A DNA stretch of 64,000 bases. It comes from Chloroflexota bacterium. GTDB lineage: Bacteria > Chloroflexota > Anaerolineae > Aggregatilineales > Phototrophicaceae. A model generated the notes under the pieces. It saw nothing but the letters and a program-made list of their open reading frames with translations, was not told the origin of the DNA and searched no databases. Below, piece after piece: positions 44,701 through 52,316 of the stretch. The DNA is taken from contig JACAER010000042.1 of the NCBI GenBank assembly GCA_013388745.1, positions 62,001 to 126,000 of the forward strand. The letters are read 5' to 3'. The translations under genes and the position numbers were made by a program. Numbering within the stretch: the stretch's first letter is position 1; every line of letters begins with the position of its first letter.

Positions 44701-45306
44701 CATGTGCTCGCCAGCGGACGCAATGTCAACATCATCGTGCTCGATACCGAAGTCTACTCCAACACCGGCGGCCAGATGTCCAAATCGACGCCGCGCGGCG
44801 CGGTGGCCAAATTCGCGGCGGGCGGTAAACCGCTCGGCAAGAAAGACCTCGGCCTGATCGCCATGAGCTATGGCAGCGTCTACGTCGCACGTATTGCGAT
44901 GGGCGCCAAAGACGAACAAACATTGCGCGCCATCATCGAAGCCGAAGCTTACGACGGCCCCTCGCTTATCATCGCCTACAGCCACTGTATCGCGCACGGT
45001 ATCGACATGGGCAAGGCCATGCGCAATCAGAAAGCGGCAGTCGAAACCGGCCAATGGCTGCTCTATCGCTACAACCCGGAACGCGAAGCGCACGGCGAAA
45101 ACCCACTAGTGCTCGACTCGCGCCCGCCCAAACTGCCGGTCAAGGACTACATGTACATGGAAAACCGCTTCCGTATGCTCACCCTAAGCAAGCCGGAAGT
45201 CGCCAAACAGCTTTTGGAAGAAGCGCAGCATGACGTGCAGACACGCTGGGCGCTCTATGAGTATCTGGCCTCGCGCGATTACCACAAGAACGGAAGTGAA
45301 CACTAA
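41746..45306 (+). CDS. nifJ: Pyruvate:ferredoxin (flavodoxin) oxidoreductase, single-chain
   Basis: A 1,186-residue enzyme of full family length. It converts pyruvate and CoA to acetyl-CoA and CO2, reducing ferredoxin or flavodoxin. Domain order: pyrimidine-binding domain I (VIAIYPITPSSPMGEWADEW region), domains II-III, EKR domain, two [4Fe-4S] motifs (CIQCGKCALVCP near 692 and CTGCGICVDICP near 748) and the thiamine-diphosphate domain with a proximal cluster (SGACSGCGETPY; GDGWAYDIGFGGLDHV near 972; EVYSNTGGQMSKST). ATG 41746 has GAGGAG 7-8 bases upstream. It is 65 bases after hypF with no terminator visible between them, and 2 bases before the next gene. Confidence 0.97.
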   Translation: MSPREITTIDANEAVARIAFKVNEVIAIYPITPSSPMGEWADEWAANREANIWGSVPQVIEMQSEGGAAGAVHGALQAGALTTTFTASQGLMLMIPNMYKIAGELTAAVIHVAARSLAAQGLSIFGDHSDVMATRATGFGLLCSNSVQEAHDLALIAHAAALEARVPFIHFFDGFRTSHEVNKMELLSDADITAMIDGDLVRQHRARALSPDHPVLRGTAQNPDVYFQARETVNPFYAACPAIVQQVMDKFAKIVGRQYKLYEYYGAPDAERVIVMMGSGAEAAQETVDYLNERGEKVGLLKVRLYRPFDIPRFVEALPATTKAIAVLDRTKEPGSAGEPLYVDTITAIYEEWRHGAMPGVVGGRYGLSSKEFTPAMVKAVFDNLQGARPRNHFTVGITDDVSNTSLEVDSEFSIEADDVVRAVFYGLGADGTVGANKNSIKIIGENTNNYAQGYFVYDSKKSGSMTISHLRFGPRPIHAPYLISKANFVACHLPGFLERYDMLKDIVPGGVFLLNLPYPAEEAFARLPRIVQQQIIDKKLRVYTIDAYKVARESGMGGRINTVMQVCFFAISGVLPRDEAIAQIKYSIEKTYGKKGDEIVEMNLKAVDNTIENLFELTIPAQPVSDVPMLPPVPAEAPGFVRDVLGMMIARRGDDLPVSAMPIDGTYPTGTAQWEKRNLAQEIPVWDPQVCIQCGKCALVCPHAVIRIKAYEPAALAGAPETFKAMDAKDTEWHGLKYTIQVAPEDCTGCGICVDICPAKNKSAVNLKAINMRPQPPIREQERDNWNYFLNIPETDRRNIKISTIRQQQVQQPLFEFSGACSGCGETPYIKLITQLFGDRTIVANATGCSSIYGGNLPTTPWAHNNDGRGPAWSNSLFEDNAEFGLGMRIALDKQREYAGELLQRLSAQIGDELVSALLAADQHDEVGIYEQRQRVAALKQKLAGMQSEDGKQLLALADAFVKKDVWIIGGDGWAYDIGFGGLDHVLASGRNVNIIVLDTEVYSNTGGQMSKSTPRGAVAKFAAGGKPLGKKDLGLIAMSYGSVYVARIAMGAKDEQTLRAIIEAEAYDGPSLIIAYSHCIAHGIDMGKAMRNQKAAVETGQWLLYRYNPEREAHGENPLVLDSRPPKLPVKDYMYMENRFRMLTLSKPEVAKQLLEEAQHDVQTRWALYEYLASRDYHKNGSEH

Positions 45307-45308
45307 TC

Positions 45309-46313
45309 ATGACGAACCTAAAAACGACTTATCTGGGGATGCAGCTTCGTTCGCCACTGGTCATGTCGGCCTCGCCCCTCTCAGAGCACGTCGATAACAT
45401 CAAGCGCGCAGAAGATGCCGGGATCGGCGCGGTGGTACTCTATTCGCTCTTTGAAGAACAACTACGCATGGAACGGCAGGCGCTCTACCACTACCTGACG
45501 CACGGCAGCGAAAGCTACGCCGAAGCGCTCACCTACTATCCGCAGTTGGGCGAATTCAAAACCGACTCCTCCGGCTATTTGGAGCATATCCGTAAAGCCA
45601 AAGAAGCTGTCCATATTCCCATCATCGCCAGTCTGAACGGCACAACCGTCGGCAACTGGATTAAGTTCGCCAAACAGATCGAGAGCGCTGGCGCGGACGC
45701 GCTCGAACTTAACGAGTACAGCATCCCCACCGACATGAACAAAAGCGGCGCAGAGATCGAAGAAACCGTGATCGAAGTGCTGCGCGCGGTCAAATCTGCC
45801 GTCAGCATCCCCGTGGCGATCAAGCTCAGCCCGTTCTACAGCAACATGGCCTACATGGCGAAGCGCTTAGACTCGGTCGGCGCAGATGGTCTCGTGCTTT
45901 TCAACCGCTTCTATCAACCCGATATTGATCTGGAAACGCTGGAAGTCAAACCCAGCGTCATCCTCAGTACTCCGCAGGCGCTGCGTTTGCCCATGCGCTG
46001 GATCGCCATTCTCTACGGGCGTATCAAGGCCAGTCTGGCAGCCACCAGCGGCGTGCATACAGCCGCCGATGTTGCCAAGATGCTGCTCGTTGGCGCCAAC
46101 GTCACCATGATGACTGCCGCCCTGCTCAAAAACGGCATCGATCACGCGCGCGTGGTCGAAGAAGGGCTGCGCCAATGGATGACTGAGCACGAATACGAAT
46201 CGGTGAACCAGATGCGCGGCGCGATCAGCCAGCTCAACACCGAAGACCCGGCGGCCTTTGAACGCGCCCAGTATATGAAGGCGCTCACGCATTATCGTCC
46301 CGATATGTCCTGA
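45309..46313 (+). CDS. Dihydroorotate-dehydrogenase-like flavoprotein
   Basis: A 334-residue TIM-barrel protein of the DHOD family (RSPLVMSASPLSEHV at the N-terminus, IPIIASLNGTTVGNWI, ADALELNEYSIPTDM, VAIKLSPFYSN, then VGADGLVLFNRFY and GVHTAADVAKMLLVGA near the FMN phosphate site). The catalytic loop of true pyrimidine enzymes (N-x-S-C/S-P-N) reads NEYSIPT, so a role in pyrimidine synthesis is doubtful. Homologues of this type are often found beside nifJ in anaerobes, without a firmly known role. The 2-base gap from nifJ supports a functional link. Confidence 0.88.
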   Translation: MTNLKTTYLGMQLRSPLVMSASPLSEHVDNIKRAEDAGIGAVVLYSLFEEQLRMERQALYHYLTHGSESYAEALTYYPQLGEFKTDSSGYLEHIRKAKEAVHIPIIASLNGTTVGNWIKFAKQIESAGADALELNEYSIPTDMNKSGAEIEETVIEVLRAVKSAVSIPVAIKLSPFYSNMAYMAKRLDSVGADGLVLFNRFYQPDIDLETLEVKPSVILSTPQALRLPMRWIAILYGRIKASLAATSGVHTAADVAKMLLVGANVTMMTAALLKNGIDHARVVEEGLRQWMTEHEYESVNQMRGAISQLNTEDPAAFERAQYMKALTHYRPDMS

Positions 46314-46327
46314 CATTCGGCACTGTA

Positions 46328-46351
46328 GGGCGAGCTGCGACTCGCCCTTTT
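46328..46351 (+). terminator. Rho-independent terminator of the hox-hypF-nifJ unit
   Basis: A perfect 7-bp stem GGGCGAG/CTCGCCC with a 6-base loop, followed by TTTT, 15 bases after the last stop codon. Confidence 0.85.
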
Positions 46352-46387
46352 CGCCCAATTACGATCTATGGGTGTTGGCGAAAAAAG

Positions 46388-46416
46388 AGGCGGGCTCTCT
46401 GGCCCGCCTGCTTTTT
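46388..46416. terminator. Bidirectional terminator between convergent genes
   Basis: A perfect 8-bp stem AGGCGGGC/GCCCGCCT with a 6-base loop. GCTTTTT follows on the plus strand and the preceding AAAAAA gives a T-run on the minus strand, so it can serve both the nifJ unit and the glycosyltransferase gene. Confidence 0.85.
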
Positions 46417-46453
46417 CTTGTCAAATTGCTTCCCCGCCGACGATGAAGACACC

Positions 46454-47866
46454 CTAGCGCGCGCTATCGCTCATGCTCCAGAAGGCCACCGCCGCGAAAG
46501 CAAAGGCATACAGCGCCAGATACGGCGCGAGTGCCGGGTACGACTTCACGGCGATCACCGTGCCCCACAGCGCGTACAGCGACAGCGCCACTTCGACCCA
46601 TGTCGCGCGATCAAAACGCAGGGCATAGGTGTTGGCGCGCTTTGCCTGCCCGAACTTGGGCGTGCGCTTGAATTCACCGTGCCGCCCCATAAAACCGCTG
46701 ACCACCGCGCGCGTATTGTTCCAGGCGATGCCCGTTCCTAGCGCCATCAGCACCGGAAACACCAGCAGCCGCTTGCCCCAATCGTCGTACAGTGTTTGTT
46801 GGCTGACCACATAGACCAGCAGCGGCCCCAGCCCCGCCAGCCCCAGCGGCCCCAACGGCAGCTTTTCAAAAGCGTCCATCAGAATCAGCGGCGGCGTCAG
46901 CAGCAGCAGCAGCACCATCAGCGGGTGCGGCAAATACTGGCATAAATGCAGAGTCGCCACCAGGCGCTGCGCCAGCGATAAGCGCGTCGCGTGCCACACA
47001 CGCCCCAACAGCCGCGTCAAACACTGCGTGCTGCCCTTTGCCCAGCGGGCCTGCTGAAGTTTATAGGCCGTCATCTGTGGCGGCAGTTCACCGGGAATCA
47101 CCACGTCCGGCAGATACAGGAAATGCCAACCGGCCAACTGCGCACGATAGCTCAAATCCAGGTCTTCGCTCAGCGTTGTAGCATCCCAACCGCCTGCCTC
47201 GCGAATGCATGATGCGCGCCAGATGCCGCCAGAGCCGTTGAAATTAATCAGCAGCCCGGCACGGTTGCGCGCGGTTTGCTCCACCACGAAATGCGCGTCT
47301 ACCGACAGCGTTTGGCCCAGCGTCAGCGGGTTATCAAACGGATTCAAGTGCCCCCAGCGTGTCTGCACCATGCCCAGTGTCGGGTCTGCGCTGAAGTACG
47401 ACACCGTATGCTTCAGAAAATCGGGCGGCGGCACAAAATCGGCGTCGAACACGGCGAACAATTCACTCTGCGAAAGCGTCATGCCATAAGCCAATGCGCC
47501 CGCCTTGTAGCCTTTGCGTTCCGCACGCCGCACCTGCCGCATGTTGACACCAGCGCGCTGCCATTTGGCGCACAACTGCGCCACAATCGGCACCGTTTCG
47601 TCGTTAGAATCGTCCAGCACCTGAATCAATAAACGATCGCGCGGATAATCCAGATTCGCGCAGGCCTCCAACAGCCGTTCTACCACATGCCGTTCGTTAT
47701 ACAGCGGAAGCTGCACGGTCACGGTCGGCCAGTCCTGCACACTCGGCGCGATCACCCGCTCACGGCGGTGTCTCCAATAGATGAATAATAACAGCGTTTG
47801 ACTAACTGCATAGATCGTCAGTAACAAAGCACAGATCACATAGAGGGTTGTGAGTAAGGTAAACAT
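46454..47866 (-). CDS. Family 2 glycosyltransferase, processive, membrane-bound
   Basis: A 470-residue protein resembling cellulose/hyaluronan-type or beta-mannan synthases. An N-terminal membrane helix (about 5-28) precedes a GT-A catalytic domain with VQLPLYNERHVVERLLEA, LDDSNDET, FDADFVPP, TLSEDLDLSYR and the processivity motif QQARWAKG. About four to five helices form the C-terminal channel. It would use a nucleotide sugar in the cytoplasm to build or extend an envelope polysaccharide or glycolipid. The ATG at 47866 gives a good membrane start, though its ribosome site is poor; a TTG at 47902 is possible. Confidence 0.9.
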   Translation of the reverse strand: MFTLLTTLYVICALLLTIYAVSQTLLLFIYWRHRRERVIAPSVQDWPTVTVQLPLYNERHVVERLLEACANLDYPRDRLLIQVLDDSNDETVPIVAQLCAKWQRAGVNMRQVRRAERKGYKAGALAYGMTLSQSELFAVFDADFVPPPDFLKHTVSYFSADPTLGMVQTRWGHLNPFDNPLTLGQTLSVDAHFVVEQTARNRAGLLINFNGSGGIWRASCIREAGGWDATTLSEDLDLSYRAQLAGWHFLYLPDVVIPGELPPQMTAYKLQQARWAKGSTQCLTRLLGRVWHATRLSLAQRLVATLHLCQYLPHPLMVLLLLLTPPLILMDAFEKLPLGPLGLAGLGPLLVYVVSQQTLYDDWGKRLLVFPVLMALGTGIAWNNTRAVVSGFMGRHGEFKRTPKFGQAKRANTYALRFDRATWVEVALSLYALWGTVIAVKSYPALAPYLALYAFAFAAVAFWSMSDSAR

Positions 47867-48260
47867 CGGCGCAAGTCTAGTTCCCTTCTCCCTGCTTGAC
47901 AAGGGTAAGCCTGTTAAAAGGTGTTAGCATGACACACGATGCAAATGAGGTCAATTTAATGATAGCGCTAACACAACACGTTGTTAAGGCACAAAAATCC
48001 ATCGCACGTTTATGAAGTTGGTGGCAGTCGAATTTTTGTGCAAAATCACCATCTCCTATACAATGGGCCTAACGGTTTCAGGGGAAGGTGCTGCCTTCCC
48101 CATCCTAAATTCAATTCTGAATCTCTTGTACGCATTTGCGCATCCAGAGTTGTACTTTTTTGCACTTGCACGATACAGTATACTAGATACTCAACGTTGT
48201 TTAAAACGGTTTGAAGGCGAAGCATCTTACCACCTGGCTAGAGCGCTTTTGGAGCAAATA
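47867..48260. other. AT-richer intergenic region
   Basis: Between the divergent glycosyltransferase and the gene at 48261. A frame open from 48012 joins the downstream gene but its first 83 codons look non-coding. The region holds a palindromic candidate operator (47960-47973), its partial copy GTGTTAGC at 47921-47928 and a TATACT hexamer at 48179-48184 without a convincing -35. Confidence 0.5.
47960..47973. promoter_or_regulatory. Candidate LacI-family-type operator
   Basis: TGATAGCGCTAACA, a 14-base palindrome with one mismatched pair around the core TAGCGCTA, the layout of LacI/GalR operators. GTGTTAGC at 47921-47928 is inverted relative to GCTAACAC at 47967-47974. No LacI-type regulator gene is in the window. 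Confidence 0.35.
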
Positions 48261-48656
48261 ATGGCAACCAGTTCGCGCACATGGTTTTATTCGACCCCGG
48301 AACCGCGCCCATATTATATTGAGGAGCGCGTCAACCATACTCTGTGGAAGCACCGTCTGCAAGGTCTGTTCATGAGCTGCACACAGGCCAATGTCCCCAT
48401 TCGGATGGAAGGTAAATGGAACGACATTCCAGTGATGTTCCAGTGGAAGCCCGGCGACTACTTCATCTTGCGTTCGGGTAAAGAAGTCAAGGAACTAATC
48501 GGCGTGCTGCGCCAGATTCTTATGCTGCGTCCGGCGTTGGCCTATGAAGACCCGGATGGGATGCACGTTGTCGAATGGCACACCGATGGCGGTAAAAAAC
48601 GCTGGCAGGATATGCAGGGCAATCCGCAGTATCAAGGCCTGCGCCGCCTGCGCTAA
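48261..48656 (+). CDS. Small cytoplasmic protein, unknown function
   Basis: A 131-residue protein with no signal peptide, membrane span or recognised domain. It mixes aromatic and basic residues (TWFYSTPEPRPYYIEERVNH, then PVMFQWKPGDYFILRSGKEV). The ATG at 48261 has GGAG 7-8 bases upstream; the frame extends upstream to 48012, but that part has unusual composition and overlaps regulatory-looking sequence. The gene ends just before a long hairpin shared with the convergent STAS-like relic. Confidence 0.6.
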   Translation: MATSSRTWFYSTPEPRPYYIEERVNHTLWKHRLQGLFMSCTQANVPIRMEGKWNDIPVMFQWKPGDYFILRSGKEVKELIGVLRQILMLRPALAYEDPDGMHVVEWHTDGGKKRWQDMQGNPQYQGLRRLR

Positions 48657-48663
48657 AATTTAA

Positions 48664-48698
48664 AACGAACACGGAGCTTAGTATTATCCGTGTTCGTT
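48664..48698. terminator. Long hairpin terminator between convergent genes
   Basis: A perfect 12-bp stem AACGAACACGGA/TCCGTGTTCGTT with an 11-base loop. On the minus strand it is followed by TTTTAAATTTT, so it works best for the STAS-like gene at 48735-49184; on the plus strand no T-run follows. Confidence 0.7.
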
Positions 48699-48734
48699 AG
48701 CTATCAAAAACCCTGTCTCTAATTTTCGTCCCTG

Positions 48735-49184
48735 TTACGATTTCTCGGCGGCCAAACGTGAGGGGTGGTTGCTTGGCAGGGCTCTGGGGTTAATCACATT
48801 TTCGTCCTGCGCACGCGCCGCTACGATCAGCGCCCGTGCTTCGTTTTCGCCGGGGACGATGCGCACATAATGCGCCATGTTTTTATAAGCGCGTATGGCG
48901 GCCTGGAACAGCGCGGTGACAAATTTACTGGATGTGATCACCACCATCATACCGACGTTAGGGGGTTGTCTTTCGACAATCTTACGAATATGCGCCAGGG
49001 CGCCATCGCCAATTGGCCCGCTTTATCGCATATCAATGAGCACATCAACGCGATTGGTCACCAGCATTTCCATTTTCAGGCCGAGCGCCAGTGCGTTGTA
49101 CAGATCGCTCCAAGTCCACTTGCCGACAAAATCATAGCGCAGCAGGGTTTGCTCGTTGTCTTCCCAGTAAACTTGAACACCCAT
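48735..49184 (-). pseudogene. STAS/SpoIIAA-like gene interrupted by one in-frame stop codon
   Basis: Two open segments lie in the same frame: 49184-49026 (MGVQVYWEDNEQTLLRYDF, ending VDVLIDMR) and 49022-48735 (SGPIGDGALAHIRKIVE, then MMVVITSSKFVTALFQAA). They are separated only by a TAA at 49023-49025. Joined, they make a 149-codon protein with the alternating strand-helix pattern of STAS-like or SpoIIAA-like domains. GGGGGC lies 4-5 bases before the ATG and a strong terminator follows, so the gene was recently functional. A single-base nonsense change (for example GAA to TAA) or a sequencing error would explain it. Confidence 0.65.
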
Positions 49185-49344
49185 GATGCCCCCTACAAGA
49201 AAACACATGTACCAAAACTACTTGTACACGCTGTGTAGATACCAGGCAGTATAACCCGAAAGAATTAAAAAGTGTAAAGAAGTTTTCTTTTTGGTACATT
49301 TCTTATTATTCCGTTATTTTACATACCAGCAAAGGCTGCGCCAG

Positions 49345-50697
49345 ATGCCTTATTCACGCGGTTCTTGGTCATCATTAGGCCGCATCTGCCCCCCTTTCTG
49401 TGTGCGCAAAAGCCGGCAGGCGATTTACTGCTTCCTGCGCCTTGCTAGCGTACTGTTAGCCCTCCTGCCCGCTGCCGCGCAGGATGCCTGTCCTGACACG
49501 CCGCGTTTGCAAGCGCGCACTTACGCCCGCGTATCATCTGCCGCTCCCATCACCGCCTATGCCAGCGCTGGCCCCAACTCCGCGCCGGCCGGGCGCATCC
49601 CCGACAACAGTATTTTGTGGGTGGCGGATGGCCCGGAGTGCGTCAGTGGCGACCTTTGGTGGCGCGTCGAATATCGCGCTCTGGTCGGTTGGACAGCAGA
49701 GACCGCCCTGCAAATCGTGGCTGACGAAGACGCGCCAATTCTGAGCATCTCTGGGCTAACCGAGATCATCATCTACGAATCGCGCACAGCGCATGACAGC
49801 GCGATCTTTGTCGCCGCGCCTGCCGGCGGCGTTGCTGTCAGCTACACCCCTCCTGGTTACAGCAATTCCGCGCCGCTGGTATCGCCGGATTTTGCACAAA
49901 TCGCCTTTACCAGCGTGGATGAAACCACACCGCAGGCGTTCTTGGGGCTGATGGGCTTCGACGGCAGTTTCCGCCGCGTCATAGACCTTGTGCCTGCCGT
50001 CTATAGCTGGTCAGCGGACAGCGCGCGCCTGCTAGTGATAACGCTGTCAGGGACGCTGTTTGTCGTCGATGCTGCCAGCGGCACAGTGAGTGCCTTCAAT
50101 GGCGACCTCGACAGCCCCTCGGCTATTGCCTGGTCACCGGATGGCGCGCATATCGCCTATACCCATGACATCCGTCTGGGCATAATAGATTTGGCGACAG
50201 GTGCGGCACGCACGCTCTACAGCGCCGAAACGCCGCTGGATTCGCCCCTCTGGTCGCCGGACAGCGCCCATATTGCATTTTCTACGACGGTTGCCGGTGT
50301 CAGGCAGTTTTTCGTTTTCCATGTGGAAATCGGCAGCCTCAGCCAGCCGACAGGTCACGCCAACACCTCCGCTTTCGCCTGGTCGCCCGATGGCACGCGC
50401 ATCGCTTTTGCCGGCGTCCGAGACGGCGATTCCGAAATCTACCTCGTCAACGCTGATGGCAGTGCCCTGACGCAGGTGACCCACAACACGGCCTGCGATA
50501 CCTGGCCTTCTTGGTCGCCGGATAGCAGTCACCTGGTTTTTGTTTCAGATCGTGATCGTGCCGCTTCAGACACCTGCGCTGGCGACATTTACATCGCGCG
50601 CGCCGCTGAAGGTGATGCGCGCCGCCTGACCTACAACGGACGCGATAACCGCAGCCCACAGTGGGTCATCATCGCCCCTGCCCTCCCGCCGAACTGA
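49345..50697 (+). CDS. Exported TolB-like beta-propeller protein with SH3-like domain
   Basis: A 450-residue protein. A hydrophobic segment around residues 33-47 (FLRLASVLLALLPAAA) followed by QDAC looks like a signal peptide with a long N-region; a GTG at 49402 would give a more usual signal. An SH3b-like part (about 55-130; ITAYASAGPNSAPAGRIPDN, then WWRVEYRALVGWTAETAL) precedes PD40/TolB repeats (AWSPDGAHIAYT, LWSPDSAHIAFS, AWSPDGTRIAFAG, SWSPDSSHLVFVSDRD). Such propellers sit outside the membrane and bind proteins or wall components. The start codon is uncertain. Confidence 0.78.
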   Translation: MPYSRGSWSSLGRICPPFCVRKSRQAIYCFLRLASVLLALLPAAAQDACPDTPRLQARTYARVSSAAPITAYASAGPNSAPAGRIPDNSILWVADGPECVSGDLWWRVEYRALVGWTAETALQIVADEDAPILSISGLTEIIIYESRTAHDSAIFVAAPAGGVAVSYTPPGYSNSAPLVSPDFAQIAFTSVDETTPQAFLGLMGFDGSFRRVIDLVPAVYSWSADSARLLVITLSGTLFVVDAASGTVSAFNGDLDSPSAIAWSPDGAHIAYTHDIRLGIIDLATGAARTLYSAETPLDSPLWSPDSAHIAFSTTVAGVRQFFVFHVEIGSLSQPTGHANTSAFAWSPDGTRIAFAGVRDGDSEIYLVNADGSALTQVTHNTACDTWPSWSPDSSHLVFVSDRDRAASDTCAGDIYIARAAEGDARRLTYNGRDNRSPQWVIIAPALPPN

Positions 50698-50719
50698 TTC
50701 CGCTGCGCAACATCGACTA

Positions 50720-50748
50720 TTGTCGCTGTGAGGTGAGAGTGCTATGCT
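50720..50748 (+). promoter_or_regulatory. Sigma-70-type promoter of the phosphatase/esterase operon
   Basis: TTGTCG (50720-50725), a 17-base spacer and TATGCT (50743-50748), 26 bases before the start codon at 50775. Confidence 0.6.
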
Positions 50749-50774
50749 AACGCCCGTTCGCTACGGGAGCACAC

Positions 50775-52316
50775 ATGACCCAGCCAAATATTTTGTTGAT
50801 CGTTCTCGATACACAGCGGCGCGATCATCTTTCGATCTACGGGCACACACGCAACACTTCGCCAGAATTTGACGCTTTTGCGGCCAACGCCGCATTGTTC
50901 GAGCGCGCCGTGTCGCCGGCGCAGTGGACACTGCCGGCACATGCCTCGCTGTTCACCGGCTTATATCCCAGCACACACGGGGTGACACAAGGCAATGGGC
51001 AGCTTTCCGGCCAGTATCCCACGCTGGCGGAAATCTTACAGGTGGGCGGCTATCACACAGTCGCCTTCTGCAACAACCCGCTGCTGGGCGTGCTGGATAA
51101 CGGCTTGCGGCGCGGCTTCGACCATTTTTTTAACTACGCCGGCGCAGCGCCAGAACGTCCGCGCGATCTGATGCGCAGCGCCGTGCAGCGCAAACTCGCT
51201 ACACGTTTTCGGCGTTTCGCGCAGGGAGTGCAGAATCGCTTTGCCAACAACGACGCCTTGTTTCGTGTGTCGCTGCATCCGCTGCTGACTCCGCTGTGGT
51301 CGCGTTACATCAACTTTAAGGGCAGCACGCCCCATTCGCTGCAAGACGCCGCGACCTATTTTGAACAACATCAGGCCGGGGGAGCAGAAAAGCCCCTGTT
51401 CATGTTTGTCAACCTGATGGGCACACATCTGCCCTATCGCCCACCGCAAAGCTATCTGAAGCGCTTTGCCCCCGATCTCGACAGCCGCAGTTACAACTTT
51501 ATGCGGCGCTTCAACGCCGACGCCGCGCGCTGGCCGAGTCCGGTGGATGAGCCACCGCCGGATTGGGAGCGGCACACGCTGGATGCCTTTTACGACGCCG
51601 AAATCATGCATCAGGACGAGCACCTGGGGCGGCTGCTGCGGGCGCTGCGGGCCAGCGGCGCGCTCGACAACACGCTGGTCATTATCACTGCCGATCACGG
51701 GGAAGGACACGGCGATCATAACTTTTTCGGGCACAGTTTTGTCGTGTATCAGGAACTAGTCCATGTGCCACTGGTGATTCATTATCCACAGGCCTTCCCG
51801 GCAGGCGCGCGCGTGACGACGAACGTGTCTACCCGCCGTATTTTCCATACCGTGCTGCATGCGGCTGGACTCAAACCACCGCTGGACGAAGCCGATCCGA
51901 ACGCCAATACGAGCGGGCTAACGCTGGCGAAGGCTGTCAACGGACACGCTGATACAGAAAATGGTATCGCGTTTGCCGAAGCGTTTCCGATCAATACCTA
52001 TTTGCATGTGATGCAGCATCACAAGCCGATGCTGCTGGAGAAACTGCGACTGCGTTATGTACGGCGCGGCGTGTATATGGGCGCGCACAAATTGGCCGTC
52101 GTGCAAAATCAGGTCGAGGGATTGTTCAATATCGCCGCCGATCCTGCCGAAACGCTGAACGTGGCAGCGCAAAACGCGCTGCTGGCGGCGGATATGCAGC
52201 GCACACTCAACGAATGGCTGACGCAAACTGAGGCGCAGCGCGCCGCCGTCGAAACGCCCGGCACGGTCAGCCCGGAAGTCGAAGACCAACTGCGCGCGTT
52301 GGGGTATATTGAATGA
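50775..52316 (+). CDS. Sulfatase/alkaline-phosphatase superfamily hydrolase with Thr nucleophile position
   Basis: A 513-residue protein. The metal site is visible: LIVLDTQRRDHLS at the N-terminus and ITADHGEGHGDHNFFGHS later. The nucleophile segment reads QWTLPAHASLFTGLYPSTHG: Thr52 occupies the place where true sulfatases carry the cysteine that becomes formylglycine. Thr at this place is used by phosphoglycerol-transferase-like members, so a phosphodiesterase or phosphotransferase role is likelier than sulfate ester hydrolysis. There is no signal peptide. The final ATGA overlaps the esterase gene, and a good promoter precedes it, making it the first gene of a three-gene operon. Confidence 0.88.
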   Translation: MTQPNILLIVLDTQRRDHLSIYGHTRNTSPEFDAFAANAALFERAVSPAQWTLPAHASLFTGLYPSTHGVTQGNGQLSGQYPTLAEILQVGGYHTVAFCNNPLLGVLDNGLRRGFDHFFNYAGAAPERPRDLMRSAVQRKLATRFRRFAQGVQNRFANNDALFRVSLHPLLTPLWSRYINFKGSTPHSLQDAATYFEQHQAGGAEKPLFMFVNLMGTHLPYRPPQSYLKRFAPDLDSRSYNFMRRFNADAARWPSPVDEPPPDWERHTLDAFYDAEIMHQDEHLGRLLRALRASGALDNTLVIITADHGEGHGDHNFFGHSFVVYQELVHVPLVIHYPQAFPAGARVTTNVSTRRIFHTVLHAAGLKPPLDEADPNANTSGLTLAKAVNGHADTENGIAFAEAFPINTYLHVMQHHKPMLLEKLRLRYVRRGVYMGAHKLAVVQNQVEGLFNIAADPAETLNVAAQNALLAADMQRTLNEWLTQTEAQRAAVETPGTVSPEVEDQLRALGYIE

